Assembly (NCBI GenBank): GCA_014377915.1
Contig: JACMOT010000641.1
Coordinates: 1 to 8,901 of the forward strand
Direction of reading: 5' to 3'
DNA: 8,901 nucleotides
Origin: Tardiphaga sp.
GTDB taxonomy: Bacteria > Pseudomonadota > Alphaproteobacteria > Rhizobiales > Xanthobacteraceae
Below are positions 6,289 through 8,901 of the stretch, piece by piece; position 1 is the stretch's first letter; each line of letters opens with the position of its first letter. The notes below the pieces were generated by a model, which searched no databases, had not been told where the DNA came from, and saw nothing but the letters and a program-made list of their open reading frames with translations. The position numbers and the translations under genes were made by a program.

Positions 6289-6336
6289 TCAGGAGGTGCG
6301 CCACCAGAGAGGTAGGGGGCAACGTGCTGCTTTCAT
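6289..6336 (-). CDS. trpL: trp leader peptide with tandem Trp codons
   Basis: A 15-codon ORF reading MKAARCPLPLWWRTS, with two adjacent TGG codons at 6306-6301 shortly before the stop. It lies 115 bp upstream of trpE(G) and directly before hairpin-forming sequence. This is the classic layout of a tryptophan attenuator: scarce charged tRNA-Trp stalls the ribosome at the WW codons and favours the antiterminator. There is no Shine-Dalgarno sequence. The promoter TTGACG-N17-CTCATT would start transcription at the A of this ATG, so translation is probably leaderless, as reported for the trpL of Sinorhizobium meliloti, whose peptide has three consecutive Trp residues. A longer overlapping reading frame that shares this stop (up to 6615) is chance. 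Confidence 0.85.
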   Translation of the reverse strand: MKAARCPLPLWWRTS

Positions 6337-6342
6337 GGCGGC

Positions 6343-6371
6343 AATGAGCCATGGCGAGAGGGAGACGTCAA
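6343..6371 (-). promoter_or_regulatory. Promoter of trpL-trpE(G)
   Basis: On the minus strand TTGACG (6371-6366) is a five-of-six -35 match. CTCATT (6348-6343) follows after 17 bases as a weaker -10. The predicted start, seven bases downstream, is the A of the trpL ATG at 6336. No other plausible promoter lies between the toxin gene and trpL. Confidence 0.6.
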
Positions 6372-6397
6372 GGGCCGCTTTGGTAGGTTCGGTTGGC

Positions 6398-6799
6398 CTA
6401 GATCCGGAACGGATTGACGATCCGCAGCCGGCCATCGACCAGCATCCCGTCCTGCATGTCCTCGGACCACAACGTGTCGCAATCGGCAGCCAGCGCCGCG
6501 GCGACGATGAAGCTGTCGTAGATCGAGAAGCCATAGCGCTCGGCAAGGTGAAGGCCGGACTGGTGAATATCAATGGTAACTGGGATGACATCCAACAGCC
6601 CCTTGGTCCGATCAATAAACACTGACGTCTGCTGCCACGACATCCTGAATTTACGCCGGGATACGCTGGCCATCTCGTTCAACACTTGAACGCTGATGGT
6701 GCCGCCGTCATCGACGAGGCGCTGGATTCGCGCAATACGGTCCTGCGCGCCAGATGCGAGGTACAAAAGGACATTCGAGTCGAAGAAATTACCGCTCAT
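6398..6799 (-). CDS. PIN-domain toxin (VapC-like ribonuclease)
   Basis: A 133-residue PIN-domain protein, the size of VapC toxins, which are Mg-dependent RNases that cleave tRNA or rRNA. The acidic metal-binding set is visible: Asp7 in FFDSNVLLY, Glu42 in VLNEMA, Asp95 in IYDSFIVAAAL, and Asp114 or Asp117 in SEDMQDG. The fold ends with the usual short GRLRIVNPF strand. ATG 6799 overlaps the end of the upstream antitoxin gene by 11 bp, so translation is probably coupled. The overlap and gene order (antitoxin first) are standard for type II toxin-antitoxin operons. The RNA target cannot be inferred. Confidence 0.92.
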   Translation of the reverse strand: MSGNFFDSNVLLYLASGAQDRIARIQRLVDDGGTISVQVLNEMASVSRRKFRMSWQQTSVFIDRTKGLLDVIPVTIDIHQSGLHLAERYGFSIYDSFIVAAALAADCDTLWSEDMQDGMLVDGRLRIVNPFRI

Positions 6800-7019
6800 T
6801 CGCCTCGTCGCGATCGAACTTAAAGCCCGCCGGCATCATCCCCTCAAATCGCCGCAGATCCTCCAGCGCTTTTTTTCGTGCCAAGGGATCAGTCATGATG
6901 GCAGGCGTGATATCGAGTGGCTTGACGACCACCTTGTCGCCTTCCTTTAAGCCCAGCCGCGCGACGTCCTCGGCGGAGAGGCGAATGCCGAGACTATCGC
7001 CGATCTTGGTGACGATCAT
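6789..7019 (-). CDS. AbrB/MazE-type antitoxin of the PIN toxin
   Basis: A 76-residue protein beginning MIVTKIGDSLGIRLSAEDVARLGLKEGD, a swapped-hairpin AbrB/SpoVT DNA-binding domain at residues 1-45. The charged C-terminal tail is the likely toxin-binding segment. AGGAG at 7031-7027 lies seven bases before ATG 7019, which selects this start over an ATG at 7025 (too close) and a GTG at 7040 (upstream of the ribosome site). It should neutralise the PIN toxin encoded by the overlapping next gene and repress its own promoter, as known for this family. The pairing of an AbrB-fold antitoxin with a PIN toxin is a common VapB/VapC arrangement. Confidence 0.9.
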   Translation of the reverse strand: MIVTKIGDSLGIRLSAEDVARLGLKEGDKVVVKPLDITPAIMTDPLARKKALEDLRRFEGMMPAGFKFDRDEANER

Positions 7020-7077
7020 GGTCATGCTCCTGAGATGCACTCGTTGCGACCATAGCAGGAAACCACTACCGCGTCAG
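7018..7077 (-). promoter_or_regulatory. Toxin-antitoxin promoter with a possible operator
   Basis: CTGACG (7077-7072) and TATGGT (7054-7049), spaced by 17 bases on the minus strand, form a four-plus-four match to a sigma-70 promoter. The -35 overlaps the stop of the GNAT gene. GACCAT at 7048-7053 and ATGGTC at 7018-7023 are inverted copies bracketing the 5' UTR, a possible autorepression site for the AbrB-type antitoxin. Both are predictions from short motifs. Confidence 0.4.
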
Positions 7078-7547
7078 TCCCGGACAAACCGCTTCAGCAT
7101 CGGATAGGACCCGGTGGTGCCGTGCTTGCGCTGGGCCATCCCGACCTGTTCATAGCCGCACGCGAGATAGAACCGGCGTGCCGTTTCCGTACTTTGCAGG
7201 TGGCAGGAGTCGTTGCCGAGCTCGTGTGCGGTCGCCTCAAGCTGCGCCAGCAAGGCACGGCTGACGCCTTTGAACCGCGCATCCGGCGAGACGTAATTGA
7301 GCGTGATTTCGCCGTGGGGCCGGACGGCGCCGACGGCCAGTACGGTGTCGTCCTCGACCGCTACGAGGACGATGATATCTGGGTCAGCGATCCACCCCCC
7401 GACCACCGCTGGAGTCTTGTTGCCGAGCCACATCCGCAGGATCGCCGGATCGTCATGGTGATCATCAAGGCAGAGCTCGGCGATCGACCGGCGCAGCACC
7501 GCGCAGGCCTGATCGGCATCCTCATGACGCGCACGGCGGATCAGCAT
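7074..7547 (-). CDS. GNAT-family N-acetyltransferase
   Basis: A 157-residue single-domain GNAT protein, expected to transfer an acetyl group from acetyl-CoA to an amine. It starts LIRRARHEDADQACAVLRRS, the usual beta1-alpha1 opening. The central strand and acetyl-CoA pyrophosphate loop are seen in LNYVSPDARFKGVSRALL (83-100). The C-terminal TETARRFYLACGYEQVG (120-136) is the standard alpha4-beta6 region. The substrate is not predictable. ATG 7547 is 17 bp below the stop of the dienelactone hydrolase-like gene, so the two are likely cotranscribed. Its Shine-Dalgarno sequence is weak (AGGGGG, about 13 bases away), consistent with translational dependence on the upstream gene. Confidence 0.92.
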   Translation of the reverse strand: MLIRRARHEDADQACAVLRRSIAELCLDDHHDDPAILRMWLGNKTPAVVGGWIADPDIIVLVAVEDDTVLAVGAVRPHGEITLNYVSPDARFKGVSRALLAQLEATAHELGNDSCHLQSTETARRFYLACGYEQVGMAQRKHGTTGSYPMLKRFVRD

Positions 7548-7564
7548 GCGAATGCACGGGCCCC

Positions 7565-8239
7565 CTATCCCAGATGCTTCCTGAAGAACGCGGTCGCCCG
7601 GCCCCAGGCCAGTTCGGCGGCTTCGCGGTCATGCACGCTGGCGCGCTGTTCGTTGACGAAAGCGTGGTCGGCCTCATAGCGGAAAAACTCGGCGGTCTTG
7701 CCGGCGGCCTTGAGGCCGGCTTCGAAACCGTCGACCACCGCCGGCGTGCACCAGTCGTCGCGGTTGGCGAAGTGGCCCTGCAGCGGCACCTGCACGTCGG
7801 CGGGTTTGGCAGCACCCTCCGGCGGGATGCCGTAGAACGCCACGGCGGCCTTCAACTCGGGGATCTTGCAGGCGCCGATGATGGTCACCGCGCCGCCGAG
7901 GCAGAAGCCGGTGAGCCCGACCTTGGCGCCGTTGCGCGCCAGATATTGCGCGGCACCGCGCACGGTCTGGGTGGTGGCGTCCATGAAGTCGAGCGAGTTC
8001 ATCTCGGCGCCGGCGGCGTCCGTGTCGTGATAGGGCACCACCTTGCCATTATAGAGGTCCGGCGCCAGCGCGTCGAAGCCGGCCAGCGCGAAGCGGTCGG
8101 TCAGGCCCTTGATCTGCTCCGACAGGCCCCACCATTCCTGGATCACGACGATGCCCGGCGCGTTGCCGGCCGAGGCATTGGCGAGATAGCCGCCGGCTTC
8201 CTTGCCGTCGGGGCGCTTGAAGGTGATGTTCGTACCCAT
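7565..8239 (-). CDS. Dienelactone hydrolase-family alpha/beta hydrolase
   Basis: A 224-residue cytoplasmic hydrolase. The Cys-Asp-His triad of carboxymethylenebutenolidase is preserved with family spacing: Cys113 in GFCLGG, Asp161 in ANRDDW and His192 in EADHAFVN. Glu35 in IQEWWGL is the residue that activates the cysteine in characterised enzymes. Characterised members open dienelactones in chlorocatechol breakdown, but many genomic copies lie outside such pathways. No catechol or chlorocatechol genes are nearby, so the true substrate is uncertain. AGGAGG lies four bases before ATG 8239. The GNAT gene follows within 17 bp. No signal peptide. Confidence 0.93.
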   Translation of the reverse strand: MGTNITFKRPDGKEAGGYLANASAGNAPGIVVIQEWWGLSEQIKGLTDRFALAGFDALAPDLYNGKVVPYHDTDAAGAEMNSLDFMDATTQTVRGAAQYLARNGAKVGLTGFCLGGAVTIIGACKIPELKAAVAFYGIPPEGAAKPADVQVPLQGHFANRDDWCTPAVVDGFEAGLKAAGKTAEFFRYEADHAFVNEQRASVHDREAAELAWGRATAFFRKHLG

Positions 8240-8270
8240 GGGATCCTCCTGAATCGCTGAACGCTATTAG

Positions 8271-8299
8271 TCGGTATTTTGACGGCGCGGCGATGACAA
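8271..8299 (-). promoter_or_regulatory. Weak candidate promoter of the hydrolase-GNAT operon
   Basis: On the minus strand TTGTCA (8299-8294) and TACCGA (8276-8271) are separated by 17 bases. The -35 is good and the -10 poor. It lies about 30 bases before the ATG. Confidence 0.25.
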
Positions 8300-8346
8300 G
8301 GCAATCGCTACATGGACGGCCGTCGCGGGCGTCGGCGTTTGCGATG

Positions 8347-8391
8347 GTCCCGGGCGCGCGGCGATCCTTCGCACCGCCGCGCGCCCGGGAC
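8347..8391. repeat. Perfect 17-bp GC-rich hairpin
   Basis: The left arm at 8347-8363 (GTCCCGGGCGCGCGGCG) is exactly complementary to the right arm at 8375-8391, with an 11-base loop. No T-run follows on either strand, so it is not a standard intrinsic terminator. It lies between the cytochrome c1 terminator and the hydrolase gene and is probably another family of intergenic palindromic repeat. Confidence 0.7.
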
Positions 8392-8403
8392 ACAAAATCC
8401 ACT

Positions 8404-8431
8404 CAACAAAAAAGCCCCCGCGGGGGCTTTT
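8404..8431 (-). terminator. Intrinsic terminator of the cytochrome c1 gene
   Basis: AAAAGCCCCC and GGGGGCTTTT form a perfect palindrome (8410-8431). On the minus strand it is followed by T residues that continue the run (six T in a row, then GTTG). It lies 24 bases past the cytochrome c1 stop codon. The symmetric sequence could also stop plus-strand transcripts. Confidence 0.92.
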
Positions 8432-8454
8432 CGTTTGCATGAGGCGGCACACTG

Positions 8455-8901
8455 CTAATGCGCGTCGGCCCAGACCCGCTTCTTGGTGAAGTACAGCAAG
8501 CCCGCGAGGATAAGCAGGAACACCATGACCTGCAGACCGGTGCGCTTGCGCGCCTCGAGGTGCGGCTCCGCGGTCCACATCAGGAAGCTGGCGACGTCCT
8601 TGGCGTAGTTCTCGACCTTCTGCGGCGTACCATCATCATAGGTCACCTGATCGTCGGAGATCGGCTTCGGCATCTTGATGGCATGGCCGGGATAGAACGT
8701 GTTGTAATAAGCGCCTTCCGGCAGCTTGAAGTCGGCCGGCGGCGGATCGACGTAGCCCTGCAGCAGGGCGTCGATGTAATTCGGGCCCTTTTGCTGGAAC
8801 TGGGTGAAGAAGTCGAAGATGACCTGCGGAAAGCCGCGATCATAGGTGCGGGCCCTCGCCACCACCGACAGGTCCGGCGCATAGGCACCGCCATTGGCGG
8901 C
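8455..8901 (-). CDS. petC: Cytochrome c1 of the bc1 complex, C-terminal part (runs off right edge)
   Basis: The last 148 residues of a membrane-anchored cytochrome c1, which passes electrons from the Rieske protein to soluble or membrane cytochrome c at the periplasmic face. Visible family marks are AANGGAYAPDLSVVARAR at the edge, YVDPP, and YPGHAIKMPKPISDDQVTYDDGTP, whose Met (about residue 77 of this fragment) matches the distal heme ligand. WTAEPHLEARKRTG leads into a single C-terminal transmembrane helix (VMVFLLILAGLLYF) and a short basic cytoplasmic tail. The heme-binding CXXCH lies outside the window. In Bradyrhizobium japonicum cytochromes b and c1 are made as one polyprotein (fbcH), so this may be the end of such a fusion; the window cannot tell. 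Confidence 0.96.
   Translation of the reverse strand, partial: AANGGAYAPDLSVVARARTYDRGFPQVIFDFFTQFQQKGPNYIDALLQGYVDPPPADFKLPEGAYYNTFYPGHAIKMPKPISDDQVTYDDGTPQKVENYAKDVASFLMWTAEPHLEARKRTGLQVMVFLLILAGLLYFTKKRVWADAH

Noticed and set aside
6170..6352. 60-codon minus-strand ORF covering the trp leader
   Set aside because: It reads through the attenuator in another frame and has no domain; the WW-containing 15-codon frame explains the region better.
8049..8402. 117-residue minus-strand ORF upstream of and overlapping the hydrolase
   Set aside because: It overlaps the hydrolase in another frame and reads through the hairpin repeat; Arg-rich with no motif.

Overview
The window looks like chromosomal DNA of an alphaproteobacterium from the Bradyrhizobium/Rhodopseudomonas/Afipia group. 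The evidence is high G+C coding bias, a fused anthranilate synthase TrpE(G), a bc1-type cytochrome c1, and intergenic palindromes beginning CGTCATTCCGGGG or CGTCATTGCGAGG of the kind scattered through these genomes. The genus is inferred; no 16S or other marker is present.

Layout. Positions 1-1223 (minus) hold the first 407 codons of a large secreted, autotransporter-like beta-helix protein that runs off the left edge. A 429-bp divergent intergenic region follows. Two plus-strand genes (1653-2402 and 2513-3181) encode SIMIBI/ParA-like P-loop proteins that are clearly paralogous to each other; neither has a parB neighbour and their role is unknown. A MITE/REP-like inverted repeat fills the convergent gap before apt (3335-3880, minus). 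A second REP-like repeat separates apt from the large trpE(G) gene (4014-6173, minus). Upstream of trpE(G) is a complete tryptophan attenuator: a predicted leaderless 15-codon leader peptide with tandem Trp codons, alternative hairpins and a terminator. Further right, all on the minus strand, are an AbrB-type antitoxin/PIN-toxin pair (6398-7019), a GNAT acetyltransferase (7074-7547), a dienelactone hydrolase-family protein (7565-8239), a long perfect hairpin, a strong intrinsic terminator, and the C-terminal part of cytochrome c1 (8455 to the right edge).

How they work together. Most genes are ordinary housekeeping or accessory genes: tryptophan synthesis, adenine salvage and respiration. The regulatory centrepiece is the trpL-trpE(G) leader, where ribosome stalling at the Trp codons should decide between antitermination and termination. 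The least explained element is the tandem pair of P-loop proteins. They align without gaps for about the first 147 residues, yet the second has lost the ParA signature lysine, which suggests an unequal two-component ATPase pair. No CRISPR array, tRNA, rRNA, transposase or phage gene was seen.
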